Below the pieces are notes generated by a model that was not told the DNA's origin, did not search any database, and saw only the letters and a list, made by a program, of their open reading frames with translations. The position numbers and the translations under genes are program-made. Below, in pieces: positions 15,310 through 24,051 of a stretch of 64,000 nucleotides of DNA. The DNA lies in the NCBI RefSeq assembly GCF_042139015.1, contig NZ_JBHIKY010000001.1, forward strand, positions 186,001 to 250,000, written 5' to 3'. The number at the start of each line of letters is the position of its first letter. Position 1 is the stretch's first letter. This stretch comes from JBHIKY01 sp042139015. GTDB lineage: Bacteria > Bacillota > Bacilli > Bacillales > Marinococcaceae.

Positions 15310-16478
15310 TTAAAATAAGGAAGAGGATGTTTCAGTATAGCGGTGACGTATAAAAATGATATAGCATACCATCGCTCCCATATTCGCAGCCATTATTGTT
15401 AATCCCATCGGCACCGCAGTGGATTCTCCTGCAATGCCTACGAGAGGTACAGTCATACCGTCAAACAGGTAGGGTAGCAATCCCAGCAGGGCTGCCGCGC
15501 TTCCTGCTCTATCTCCCTGTAATTCCATTGCCAAAGAAAAACATGTAGTAGTGACGATCCCGACGCTCGAAACTATAAAGAATAATGGAATAACAATAAA
15601 AAGAAAAGGAGCCTGAATAATAATCATCCCAATTAAAAAAAGACTTGCCGTTAAAGAAATACACAGCCCGGCTAAAAGCATTCGGCCAGCAGAAACAATC
15701 GCAGACAGTCGTCCCGTTAGTTGACTGCCTATAATGAGCCCCATTCCATTAATGGCAAACAAAAGACTGAATTGCTGTGGGGAGACTCCGTAAATCCCTT
15801 GATAAATAAATGGCGTACCGGAAACATAGGCAAAAATTCCAGCCATGAACAATCCCTGGATCAATGCATATCCAAAAAATGTTCTTTCTTTTATTAGTTT
15901 TCCAAAGGTGAGAATTGATTGCTTTATGGTACCTTTAGAACGTCTGGATTCCGATAAGGTTTCAGGCATGGTGAACAAAACCATTAAGGCCATAAATAAA
16001 GCAATGGCAGCCAGCAAACCGAAAATACCACGCCAGGTGGTTATTTCTAATATAAAGCCACCAAGGATCGGAGAAATTATTGGTGAAATACCTACTATAA
16101 GCACCAGTAAAGAAAAATACTTTGTTAAATCCCTGCCGGAATATAAATCTCTGACAATGGCACGGGAAATAACGACGCACGCCGAAGCAGAAAACCCTTG
16201 TAAAAATCGTGCGGCAATAAATACCCAAATGGTCGGAGAATAGATACAGCGATATAACAAAATAGAAATATAATTAAAGGTTTTTTTCTCCCCATCTTAT
16301 CACTTAGCGACCCAATAACTATTTGACCGGACGCAAGTCCAAATAGTGCTGCGGTTAAGCTTAATTGAACAAGTGATGCGTTTGTTTGTAACGATTGTGT
16401 AATAGATGGAAAACCTGGCAGGTACATATCTATCGTAAGTGATCCGAAGGCTGCTAATGAGCCAAGAAACACTATCAT
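15310..16478 (-). pseudogene. Bcr/CflA-type MFS drug transporter, frameshifted
   Basis: Two overlapping frames together make a normal Bcr/CflA exporter of about 390 residues. The first (16478 down to about 16240) has GSLAAFGSLTIDMYLPGFPS and IVIGSLSDKMGRKKPL. The second (about 16260 to 15310) continues with SPTIWVFIAARFLQGFSAS and the remaining helices. The switch occurs near 16234-16245, where roughly four to five family residues also seem missing, so a deletion of about 13 nt fits better than a one-base sequencing error. The protein is probably not made full length. A minus-strand SDR gene lies upstream. Confidence 0.75.
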
Positions 16479-16668
16479 TCATATTCGATGCTTCGCCTTT
16501 AGTAGAGTTGGCACTGCTGTTATAGATTTCAAAAAAAGAACACCTTTCGTATCTTTTAATAGCAGACAGGTAGTGAAAGAGTTGTCATGCCAGCCCCATT
16601 ATAATTACTCTACTCGAGCTCGATCTAAGAATAAGAAAAAATGGCTTGCCACTATCACTGTCCTTCTG

Positions 16669-17409
16669 CTAAAGTGTCCATCCGCCATCGACCACAATTG
16701 TCTGACCCGTAACGAAGTCTCCTCCTTGTATAATGCCAAGGACCATGCTGCCTATATCTTCTGGATCTGCCACTCTACCTAACGGTGTATTTTCTCCAAA
16801 CTTTTTAATATGCTCATCTTTCCCGTCCACCCAACGCGTATTTACAATTCCCGGAGCTACTGAATTTACCCGGACATGTGGAGCGAGTACGCGGGCAAAC
16901 GATTTAGTAATGCTGATCCCGGCTGCCTTTGATGCAGCGTAAGCCATCGAACTTCCCGCTCCGTTCAGCCCCGCTATAGAAGTGATGTTTATAATACAGC
17001 CCTCATTTTTCTTTAGCTCTTCAGCACAGGCCCTGCTTACAAAGAAGCTGCCTTTCACGTTAATGTTAAAAGTGTTGTCCCAGTATTCTTCCAGCATTCC
17101 ATCGAGATCGTCGAGCTCTACAAAGTTTGTTGCTCCTGCATTATTTATTAAGATATCTATGGATCCAAATTGGTCCACTGCTTCTTTGCACATGGCTTCT
17201 ACTTCGTCTACTTTTGATACATCAGCTTTGTAAGTAAACGCCTTTACACCAAAAGATTCGATTTCTCTTAAAGTCTTTTCCGCCTCTTCCTTTGACCTTG
17301 AATAATTCAGTACAATATTGGCTCCCTGCTCTGCTAATTTCAATGCAGTGGCTCTTCCTATCCCTGTCCCAGCACCAGTAATAACAGCTGTTTTATTATC
17401 AATTTTCAT
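16669..17409 (-). CDS. short-chain dehydrogenase/reductase (FabG-like)
   Basis: A 246-residue NAD(P)-dependent oxidoreductase of the classical SDR fold. The cofactor motif TGAGTGIG is at residues 11-18, followed by the structural NNAG, the catalytic Ser of NITSIAG and YxxxK in YAASKAAG; VNSVAPGIVNT and the closing VTGQTIVVDGGW are also typical. Basic residues after the second strand (NYSRSKEEA) favour NADPH. It is not adjacent to fatty acid genes, so it more likely acts on a ketone or sugar alcohol than in fatty acid synthesis. Substrate unknown. Confidence 0.9.
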   Translation of the reverse strand: MKIDNKTAVITGAGTGIGRATALKLAEQGANIVLNYSRSKEEAEKTLREIESFGVKAFTYKADVSKVDEVEAMCKEAVDQFGSIDILINNAGATNFVELDDLDGMLEEYWDNTFNINVKGSFFVSRACAEELKKNEGCIINITSIAGLNGAGSSMAYAASKAAGISITKSFARVLAPHVRVNSVAPGIVNTRWVDGKDEHIKKFGENTPLGRVADPEDIGSMVLGIIQGGDFVTGQTIVVDGGWTL

Positions 17410-17526
17410 TTATACTCTCACTTCCTATCACGAAAAATTTGGAATACAGAAAACTTCCTCCCTATCTAACTATACTTAAGTCTGCTTATAATACTCAAGG
17501 TCTACACTCTCCTCATTCAAAAAAAC

Positions 17527-17668
17527 TCATTTCTCATCCCCGAAACTATTTCCTCTGTGCACCAAGTGTCGGGCTACTGCAACCTCCAAATATTCTGCAT
17601 GATCCCAGTATTCTAGTGTTTCGCGCTCTTCACTGACTTCAAAACATAGCTGCAAATGCTTTTTTCAT
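17527..17668 (-). pseudogene. gene remnant with a duplicated 5' leader
   Basis: The minus strand has a good ribosome site and start (ATG at 17668, reading MKKAFAAMF then stop). In another frame it continues with EERETLEYWDHAEYLEVAV and VHRGNSFGDEK before a stop at 17527. A frameshift or deletion therefore joins a signal-peptide start to an unrelated C-terminus. The 32 nt at 17653-17684 are identical to the leader of the CHRD remnant at 23370-23401. Confidence 0.5.
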
Positions 17669-17684
17669 AGAAATAATCTCCTCT
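17653..17684 (-). repeat. 32-nt leader repeat, copy 1
   Basis: Identical over 32 nt to 23370-23401 on the plus strand. It contains the ribosome site GAGGAGATT and the first codons of an MKKAF start. Both copies now front broken genes. Confidence 0.7.
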
Positions 17685-17906
17685 ATATCATTCGATTTTC
17701 GCTCCAGGCGAACGCTTTCCGTGGGCTAGTTACCCTTAATGATTGGAAATTAGAAGCAATCCCTAAGAGGGGACTGAAACTGTCAATCAATCTTTGGAAA
17801 AAACTCCAACTATCCTCCACACTCTTATTAAATTTCCCCTTTTGTTTAGCCGATTGAATACCTGCGCGTTGCAAACAAACCTCGTCGATTGACCACGACA
17901 AAGTAA

Positions 17907-17940
17907 AAGAACAGCAGCTCACACGAAGGCTGCTGTTCTT
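17907..17940 (-). terminator. Rho-independent terminator of the pst operon
   Basis: A 12-bp perfect stem (AAGAACAGCAGC / GCTGCTGTTCTT) with a 10-nt loop and a CTTTTAC tail on the minus strand. It overlaps the last codon of the response regulator gene, closing the pst-phoU-regulator unit. Confidence 0.85.
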
Positions 17941-18634
17941 ATTCAATAACAGAGGGAATGTCAAATATATAACCGACCCTCGTTATAGTTTTTATATACA
18001 GAGGATGAGATCGATCTTTTTCGATTTTGGAACGTAAATTACTTATATAAGAGTCAATCACTCGTTCTTCAGAAGTTCCCGCTAAAAGCTTTATTAGTTC
18101 TTTACGTGTTAAAATATTTCCTCTACGCCGAAACATATACACAAGTATTTTCATCTCGTTATGGTTTAATTCCTTGGATCGGTTGTTGATTGTTATTTTA
18201 TAACTTTCAGGAAATATCTTTAGTTCTCCGGCATCAAAAATATCACCACTGTAGTCGTTCGCCATTGAAACGATTCTTTCATATAAACGAAGTAACCTCC
18301 GTACTCGAGCTATAATTTCTCTTTTTCTCTTATCACTGTGAACAATGTCATCTATTCCAATTTCAAAAGCTAAAACACAGTCAATCTCTGAAGCATCGGG
18401 AGATACAACAAGAATCGGCAGATGGATTCCAGATAAACGAATTCTTCGACCGATTTCTGAATATGAAAATCCAGGCCCAATAAAAAGCAGATGGTGTTTT
18501 CGATAAAGTATTGCCTCTATACATGCTGACTCTGTATCCCACTGAATGAAATAATAATTATCTGAACCTAATTGTTTTTCTAATATAGGCAGCCAGGTAT
18601 TATCTCTGTCTAATAGTCCAATGATTTTTTTCAC
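17939..18634 (-). CDS. OmpR/PhoB-like response regulator with degenerate receiver
   Basis: A 231-residue protein with an N-terminal CheY-like receiver (1-118) and a C-terminal OmpR winged helix (about 140-231; ELNHNEMKILVYMFRRRGN, IKTITRVGYIF). The receiver lacks the phosphoacceptor: the strand that normally ends LxLD reads LLFIG with Gly53. The conserved Lys is replaced by Ser100 in DDIVHSDKR. An acidic pair (Asp9, Asp11) and Ser78 persist. It cannot be phosphorylated in the usual way and probably works through another signal or protein contact. The start is GTG. It is the last gene after phoU, 36 nt apart, with no histidine kinase nearby. Confidence 0.85.
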   Translation of the reverse strand: MKKIIGLLDRDNTWLPILEKQLGSDNYYFIQWDTESACIEAILYRKHHLLFIGPGFSYSEIGRRIRLSGIHLPILVVSPDASEIDCVLAFEIGIDDIVHSDKRKREIIARVRRLLRLYERIVSMANDYSGDIFDAGELKIFPESYKITINNRSKELNHNEMKILVYMFRRRGNILTRKELIKLLAGTSEERVIDSYISNLRSKIEKDRSHPLYIKTITRVGYIFDIPSVIE

Positions 18635-18670
18635 GTGCTACCCTCTTTTCTATTGTCAGAGGTTTTCTTT

Positions 18671-19327
18671 TTAATTGTTTAAGTCATATTGCTTCCCTTT
18701 TACAAGGTAAATGATACTTTCGGAAATATTAGTCACATGATCGCCAACTCTCTCTAAATCCCTGCAAATGAAAGTGAGTTGAGTAACCTGGGTTATAACG
18801 GAAGCATCTTTACTCATGTATTGAAGTAATTCTCTTATTAAAGCCCCGTGTAATTGATCGATTTCATCGTCGCGTTCTGCAATGGATTTTGCTTTCACAA
18901 TGTCTTCTTCCCGAAACGCCTCGATCACATCATTTACCATGGTAATCACTTTTTCGGCTAAATTAGGGATATCCTCTAAGGGCTTGAACAACTTCTTATC
19001 CCCGATACGAATGGTTGATTTTGCGATATTTACCGCTAAATCAGCTATTCGTTCTAAATCATTCGAGATTTTAAGAACGGTGATTAATCTTCTCAAATCG
19101 GTGGCCACTGGTTGTTCTTTCGCAATTAACCAAATTGCTTCATCATTTAACTCTTCTTCCAGCTGATTGATTTTGTAGTCTTTATCAATAATTTGGACAC
19201 CAGCCTCTATATCCTGGGTTTTTAAAGCTTCTACAGACTGCTGAAGTGCTTTTTTAGATTTATTTCCCATCTTCACTAATTTAGTTTGCAGATCTGAAAG
19301 ATTGTTCTCAAAATTAGTACGTGCCAT
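18671..19327 (-). CDS. phoU: phosphate signalling protein PhoU
   Basis: A 218-residue two-repeat helical protein that links the Pst transporter to phosphate signalling. Metal-cluster motifs E.EIDxL occur in both halves (DYKINQLEEELNDE, ERDDEIDQLHGAL). KISNDLERIADLAVNIAK and CRDLERVGDHVTNISESI are the paired PhoU signature helices. It sits directly after pstB (12 nt). In the family PhoU restrains Pst and the PhoR kinase; here the adjacent response regulator is atypical, so its output partner may differ. Confidence 0.95.
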   Translation of the reverse strand: MARTNFENNLSDLQTKLVKMGNKSKKALQQSVEALKTQDIEAGVQIIDKDYKINQLEEELNDEAIWLIAKEQPVATDLRRLITVLKISNDLERIADLAVNIAKSTIRIGDKKLFKPLEDIPNLAEKVITMVNDVIEAFREEDIVKAKSIAERDDEIDQLHGALIRELLQYMSKDASVITQVTQLTFICRDLERVGDHVTNISESIIYLVKGKQYDLNN

Positions 19328-19339
19328 GTTATAGCCCCC

Positions 19340-20128
19340 TTATCCGAATCTTCCTGTAATATAATCTTCTGTTTGTTTATTCTGTGGGTTATGAAATATT
19401 TCATCTGTGTGCTCATATTCAACTACATATCCGTCTAAAAAGAATGCTGTACGATCAGAAATGCGTGCAGCTTGCTGCATATTGTGTGTAACAATAACGA
19501 TGCTGTATTTCTCTTTTAAAACACGAATGAGCTCTTCGACCTTGTTTGTTGAGATAGGGTCAAGTGCTGATGTCGGTTCATCCATCAAGATAACTTCAGG
19601 CTCGATTGCTAAACAACGTGCAATACACAACCTTTGCTGTTGACCTCCAGACAGGCCCATTGCATTGGTCTTCAGCCTATCTTTTACTTCATCCCAAATC
19701 GCAGCATCCCGAAGACTTTTTTCTACAATTTCATCCAGTTTGCTTTTTTGACGGATACCGTGAATTCTTGGACCGTAAGCCACGTTTTCGTATATGGATT
19801 TTGGAAAAGGATTCGGTTTTTGAAAAACCATCCCCACTTCTGTTCGTAGATCTTCAACTTTATATTTCGGATTAAAGATGTTCTCTTCCCTGTAATTTAT
19901 GCTTCCTGCCATGCTGACAGTCGGAATCATTTCCACCATTCGATTTAAAGATTTGATAAACGTTGATTTTCCACAACCAGAAGGTCCAATAATCGCCGTG
20001 ACCTCATTCTTATAGATATCCATATCTATATTATGAAGTGCTTGTTCTTTGCCGTACCATAGATTAAATTGATCCACGGAAATTATTTTTTCATGCTTCA
20101 CTTTTTGTTCTTGTGTCAAGATGTTCAT
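19340..20128 (-). CDS. pstB: phosphate ABC transporter ATP-binding protein PstB
   Basis: ATPase of the high-affinity phosphate importer, 262 residues. Walker A GPSGCGKST, Q-loop MVFQKPNPFPKSI, signature GLSGGQQQRLCIARCLA and Walker B VILMDEPTSALDP are intact. FQKPNPFPKSIYENVAYGPR is specific to PstB. It follows pstA closely on the minus strand and is transcribed from the Pho-box promoter upstream of pstS. Confidence 0.97.
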   Translation of the reverse strand: MNILTQEQKVKHEKIISVDQFNLWYGKEQALHNIDMDIYKNEVTAIIGPSGCGKSTFIKSLNRMVEMIPTVSMAGSINYREENIFNPKYKVEDLRTEVGMVFQKPNPFPKSIYENVAYGPRIHGIRQKSKLDEIVEKSLRDAAIWDEVKDRLKTNAMGLSGGQQQRLCIARCLAIEPEVILMDEPTSALDPISTNKVEELIRVLKEKYSIVIVTHNMQQAARISDRTAFFLDGYVVEYEHTDEIFHNPQNKQTEDYITGRFG

Positions 20129-20142
20129 CCCCTTTATTCTAC

Positions 20143-21021
20143 CTAATAACGTTTGGACAGCTTATTTCGAATGAGCACAGCCGTTAAATTCATTAGGATT
20201 AACATTGCTAACAAAACAATAATTCCAGCGGCTGCCACATTTTGAAAATCTTCTTGAGGGCGTCCGGTCCAGTTGAAAATTTGAATTGGCATAACAGTAA
20301 ATCCGGACCACACACTCCCTGGAACAAAGGCAATAAATGTCAACGCTCCAATCATAATAAGGGGAGCTGTTTCCCCAATGGCACGTGACAAAGCTAGAAT
20401 TGACCCAGTCAGCATACCTGGCACAGCCGCAGGAAGTAATACACGACGTACCGTCTGCCATTTAGAGGCACCCATTGCGTAAGAGGCTTCTTGAGTTGGG
20501 GTAGGGACCGATCTGAGCGCCTCTTGGGCTGCGACCACAATAATAGGAAGAATAAGCAAACTCATTGTCAATCCTCCTGCCAGTACACTTCTTCCCATCT
20601 CCATTAAACGAACGAATACCGTTAGTCCCAACAGCCCAAAGACGATGGAAGGAACCCCGGCTAAGTTCGCAATATTAATTTTTATTAACTCCGTAAATTT
20701 ATTTTTTTTCGCATATTGTTCAAGATAAATCGCTGTTCCTACTCCGAGAATAATTGACACTGGCGCTGTCACAGCCATCAGCCAAATCGTCCCCATGATA
20801 GCTGCATAAATACCGGCGTTTTCCGGGTTTCTCGAGGCAAAATTAGTAAAGAAATGAAGGTCAATATATTGAAAGCCTTGATTGAAAACTCTTATAAACA
20901 GCACAAGTAGAACAAACAGTGCAAACCATGTGGCTGCTAAAAAGAGAGTGCGGAAACCAAAATTTATTGCCAATCTGTTCGAAATATTTTTATTCATTTT
21001 TTGTTTATCGAGTAAGCTCAT
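20143..21021 (-). CDS. pstA: phosphate ABC transporter permease PstA
   Basis: Inner-membrane permease, 292 residues with six helices and the ABC permease EAA loop (EASYAMGASKWQTVRRVLLP). The GIYAAIMGTIWLMAVTAP and LAGVPSIVFGLLGL segments are characteristic of PstA. Its start lies 1 nt beyond the pstC stop, indicating coupling. It forms a heterodimer with PstC. Confidence 0.96.
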   Translation of the reverse strand: MSLLDKQKMNKNISNRLAINFGFRTLFLAATWFALFVLLVLFIRVFNQGFQYIDLHFFTNFASRNPENAGIYAAIMGTIWLMAVTAPVSIILGVGTAIYLEQYAKKNKFTELIKINIANLAGVPSIVFGLLGLTVFVRLMEMGRSVLAGGLTMSLLILPIIVVAAQEALRSVPTPTQEASYAMGASKWQTVRRVLLPAAVPGMLTGSILALSRAIGETAPLIMIGALTFIAFVPGSVWSGFTVMPIQIFNWTGRPQEDFQNVAAAGIIVLLAMLILMNLTAVLIRNKLSKRY

Positions 21022-21022
21022 A

Positions 21023-21967
21023 TTAGTACTCCTCCCTAAACTTCTTGGTGATGTATTGTGACAGAAGGTTCATTAGGAGAGTGAATACAAATAGAGTCAT
21101 CCCAACAGCATAAATACTATAGTAAATGGTAGACCCAAAAGAGGCATCCCCCAGACTGACCTGCACAATATAAGCAGTCATCGTTTGGATAGAATCCGTT
21201 GGATCTGCGGTAATTCGTGGAGTAGAACCACCTGCAACAGTCACAATCATTGTTTCCCCAATGGCACGAGAAATGGCAAGTACAAAGGAAGCTACGATTC
21301 CAGAGAGCGCAGCTGGAACGACAATCTTTCTCGCGACTTCAAATCGTGTGGCGCCCATGGCAAGAGCCCCTTCTCTCATCGAGTTTGGAACTGCATTCAT
21401 AGCATCCTCTGATAATGAGGCAATCATAGGCACAATCATTATTCCGACGACAATACCAGGACTTAGCGCATTAAATAGGGAAAGATCTATAAAATTTTGC
21501 AGAAGTGGTGTCACAAACGTTAAGGCAAAGTATCCATAGACAATCGTAGGGATCCCGGCTAACACTTCTAATATTGGTTTGATAATTCTTCGTTCTCGAT
21601 CGCCGGCATATTCACTTAAATATATGGCAGACGCTAAGCCGATTGGAACTGCCACTATAACAGCTATTAAGGTAATAAGAAGAGTTCCAGATATTAGTGG
21701 CAAAATGCCATATGAGGCACTTGATTCCACAAATGGATACCACTCAGTGCCGCTAATAAATTCTATAAAGGAAACTCTGTTAAAAAACGTGAGCGTTTCA
21801 AAGAGTAATGTAAGCACAATTCCAACAGTTGTGACTATGGAAATAACAGCACAAATAAGAAATATAATTGGTACTGTTTTTTCTGTTAATTGATTCCATG
21901 AACCTCTCTTTTTTTTCTGTTCGCGGATTAATGCGGACACAGTTTCATTGTTTTTTTCGTTTGCCAT
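21023..21967 (-). CDS. pstC: phosphate ABC transporter permease PstC
   Basis: Inner-membrane permease, 314 residues. EFISGTEWYPFVESSASYGI, LAGIPTIVYGYFALTF and the EAA loop REGALAMGATRFEVARKIVV are family hallmarks. The AGGAGG site is upstream of the ATG. An intercistronic hairpin (21997-22021) separates it from pstS, a common arrangement that lets the binding protein be made in excess. Confidence 0.96.
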   Translation of the reverse strand: MANEKNNETVSALIREQKKKRGSWNQLTEKTVPIIFLICAVISIVTTVGIVLTLLFETLTFFNRVSFIEFISGTEWYPFVESSASYGILPLISGTLLITLIAVIVAVPIGLASAIYLSEYAGDRERRIIKPILEVLAGIPTIVYGYFALTFVTPLLQNFIDLSLFNALSPGIVVGIMIVPMIASLSEDAMNAVPNSMREGALAMGATRFEVARKIVVPAALSGIVASFVLAISRAIGETMIVTVAGGSTPRITADPTDSIQTMTAYIVQVSLGDASFGSTIYYSIYAVGMTLFVFTLLMNLLSQYITKKFREEY

Positions 21968-21996
21968 CCCACTTTTTTCCTCCTATAAAAAGAGAT

Positions 21997-22021
21997 GGTG
22001 AGCAGGTTCCCCCTTCTCACC
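21997..22021 (-). terminator. intercistronic hairpin between pstS and pstC
   Basis: GGTGAG pairs with CTCACC across a 13-nt loop, followed on the minus strand by ATCTCTTTTTAT. It is weak enough to act as a partial terminator or 3' stabiliser of the pstS message. Confidence 0.55.
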
Positions 22022-22056
22022 ACATCCCTTATCAAACACCTTTTCCTAAAAGAACT

Positions 22057-23055
22057 TTATTCAGCAGCAGATTCTAATTCCTCCAGGTTAGCTTCATAAT
22101 CTTCTTCCGGCAGGGCGATATAGCCAACCTCTTCTGACAAGTCGCCTGCATTTTCTAATGCAAATTCCATATAACCGTATACTGCATCATTTTCTTTTAA
22201 GGAATCATTGTTTACGTATAAAAACATCGGACGAGATAATGGCTCATATTCACCACTTTGTACTGTTTCAAGACTAGGCTCCACTTGGTCCCCTTCGCTG
22301 TTTTCGATTGGAACAGCACGCAGAGTGTCCTGATTTTCTACATAGTAAGCATAACCAAAATATCCAATGGCATTGTTTGATCCCTGTACACCTTGTACTA
22401 ATACATTATCATCTTCCGAAAGGGACGCATCTCTATTAATTGCTTGGTCTTCTAGAATAACTTCATTAAAATAATCATACGTACCAGAGTCGGTCCCTGG
22501 GCTGTAAAGCTCAATCGGCTCGTCCGGCCACTCGTCACGGACATCCGACCAAGTTTCCACTCCGCCATCCTCTAAATAAATAGCTTCAAGTTCCTCTACC
22601 GTTAGATAGTCTACGAAGTCATTTTCTTGATTAACTACGACAGATAGACCATCCAAAGCAAGTTCAAATTCTGTATACTCGATCTCATTTTCTTCTAACA
22701 ATTCTTTTTCTTCATCAGATATTGGACGAGATGCATTTTGTATGTCCGTTTCTCCATTAATAAACTTCTCAAATCCTCCGCCAGTACCAGATACACCAAC
22801 CGGCGCATTGACGCCTCCTTCAGCAATCGAGTACTCTTCGGACACTGCTTCCATTATTGGGAAAACAGTAGAAGATCCATCTATAGCTACATCTCCAGAA
22901 GCCCCGCCTTCTTCAGAAGAACCTTCTTCTCCGGAAGTTTCTTGTGCTTCTTCTTGACCAGTTTCTTCAGGAGATTCAGTGCCATCTCCATTTCCACATG
23001 CCGCCATAATTCCAAAAAGAGCTGCAAAACTTGTGATACTAAGAAACTTCTTCAT
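22057..23055 (-). CDS. pstS: phosphate-binding lipoprotein PstS
   Basis: Extracellular phosphate receptor anchored as a lipoprotein: lipobox IMAAC with Cys20, then a very acidic, low-complexity linker (roughly residues 24-55). Phosphate-binding motifs are GSSTVFPIMEAVSEEY, GTGGGFEKFINGETDIQNASR, and the SPGTDSGTYDYF loop. The strongly acidic composition fits a saline or alkaline habitat (inference). It is the first gene of the operon behind the Pho box. Confidence 0.95.
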   Translation of the reverse strand: MKKFLSITSFAALFGIMAACGNGDGTESPEETGQEEAQETSGEEGSSEEGGASGDVAIDGSSTVFPIMEAVSEEYSIAEGGVNAPVGVSGTGGGFEKFINGETDIQNASRPISDEEKELLEENEIEYTEFELALDGLSVVVNQENDFVDYLTVEELEAIYLEDGGVETWSDVRDEWPDEPIELYSPGTDSGTYDYFNEVILEDQAINRDASLSEDDNVLVQGVQGSNNAIGYFGYAYYVENQDTLRAVPIENSEGDQVEPSLETVQSGEYEPLSRPMFLYVNNDSLKENDAVYGYMEFALENAGDLSEEVGYIALPEEDYEANLEELESAAE

Positions 23056-23110
23056 TGTTTTCCCCCTCAGGTATTATATATTTCCAACAGTTACAACTAT
23101 AAGGGGGGAG

Positions 23111-23149
23111 TGTTAAATGAGAATTAACTTAATGTAAAGAATGTGTAAA
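23111..23149 (-). promoter_or_regulatory. Pho box (PhoP-binding direct repeats) of the pst operon
   Basis: Reading the minus strand: TTTACA-N5-TTTACA-N5-TTAATT-N5-TTAACA, four TTAACA-like hexamers at exact 11-bp spacing. They are followed about 9 nt later by TATAGT as a -10 box. This matches the B. subtilis PhoP core-box layout. It places the operon under phosphate-starvation control. Confidence 0.85.
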
Positions 23150-23369
23150 GTAAACAGGATGAAAGACCCTTTTTTTGTAAAAACATTTCCATGTTGTCGA
23201 AATAACTAGAATGAATTTCGTACACTTAAATTTACGTGTAAAAAATGATAAAAGATTGATTCTTTACTAACTTTTTATTAATTGGAGTGATCCAATACTA
23301 TTTTTTTGTGCAAATTTAAGTTTACAGCAGTGAAATAGTCATTTAATTCTAAGGAGAGGATGTTAAAAG

Positions 23370-23401
23370 AGAGGAGATTATTTCTATGAAAAAAGCATTT
23401 G
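23370..23401 (+). repeat. 32-nt leader repeat, copy 2
   Basis: Identical to 17653-17684 (minus strand). It includes the ribosome site and the MKKAF start codons of the CHRD remnant. Confidence 0.7.
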
Positions 23402-23728
23402 TAGCAAACTTCCTGTTCAGGGGTCAGCTCAACCATAAACTCTCGCCCTTCATGCTCGGCGGAAGCTGTTCCTGCAAAGGCTACCGACCTGGCAGGAGAT
23501 ATGAGCTGGGAGGGTTTTTCAATGGCCCTCGTAGCTGGTGAAGTATACGCGAACCTTCACACGGAAGATTATCCGGATGGTGAAATTCGTGGGCAGTTAG
23601 ATGAACATGCAGAAGAAGAAGCGATGATGCCGGGAGAAATGCCACAGACTGGTATGGGCGGAACCAGTAATGATGGGTGGTTTACAAGCTTATGGAACAA
23701 CATCAGCGCTTTCTTTTCATCTAAATAA
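23386..23728 (+). pseudogene. CHRD-domain secreted protein, internally deleted
   Basis: ATG at 23386 begins a signal-like MKKAFVANF. The conserved part is in another frame: AEAVPAKATDLAGDMSWEGF and VYANLHTEDYPDGEIRGQL, the C-terminal half of a CHRD domain, then an acidic tail with LPQTG-like MPQTGMGG and a short hydrophobic end. The first half of the domain is missing and the frames do not join. It is a truncated gene; the LPQTG-like motif suggests the ancestor may have been wall-anchored. Confidence 0.65.
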
Positions 23729-23842
23729 GAATCCGGCTTGTAAGACGCTCGAGATAAAATTCTTTGATGGAGTATACTGTAAAAAATCATGGGGCTGTAT
23801 TATAAATGATACTCCCCCCTTTTGCATGGTAAAAAAAGCAGT

Positions 23843-23950
23843 GGACAAGTCCTTCGCTTTCCGTGGGCAGCGCTTCAGCTAACCGGGCGAAACCCGCGCC
23901 CGGCGGATCTTCAGCCGCTGCTCTTCCCACTGGAGTCTTCGGACTTGTCC
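23843..23950. repeat. 108-bp imperfect palindromic repeat element
   Basis: Ends are exact inverse complements (GGACAAGTCC / GGACTTGTCC), and the interior continues as an imperfect palindrome with GC-rich arms (CGCTTTCCGTGGGCAGCG, GCCGCTGCTCTTCCCAC). The CGCTTTCCGTGGGC core resembles an intergenic repeat I recall from many alkaliphilic and halophilic bacilli. A second partial core (CGAACGCTTTCCGTGGGC) occurs at 17709-17726. Confidence 0.7.
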
Positions 23951-24051
23951 CCTGCTATCTTCTATTTAGGATGCTACTTTTTCTATAAAAAGGGGTTTTT
24001 GCTACAGGCCACTTATTACACTTTCCTATTCGCCTGGGAATCTCTTGGTGG

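Noticed and set aside
17683..17964. 93-codon minus-strand ORF downstream of the response regulator
   Set aside because: It covers the terminator stem and a piece of the CGCTTTCCGTGGGC repeat; no ribosome site and Ser-rich random-looking product.
23501..23728. Independent 75-aa gene
   Set aside because: The frame is the tail of a CHRD domain without its first half or a ribosome site; treated as part of a pseudogene.
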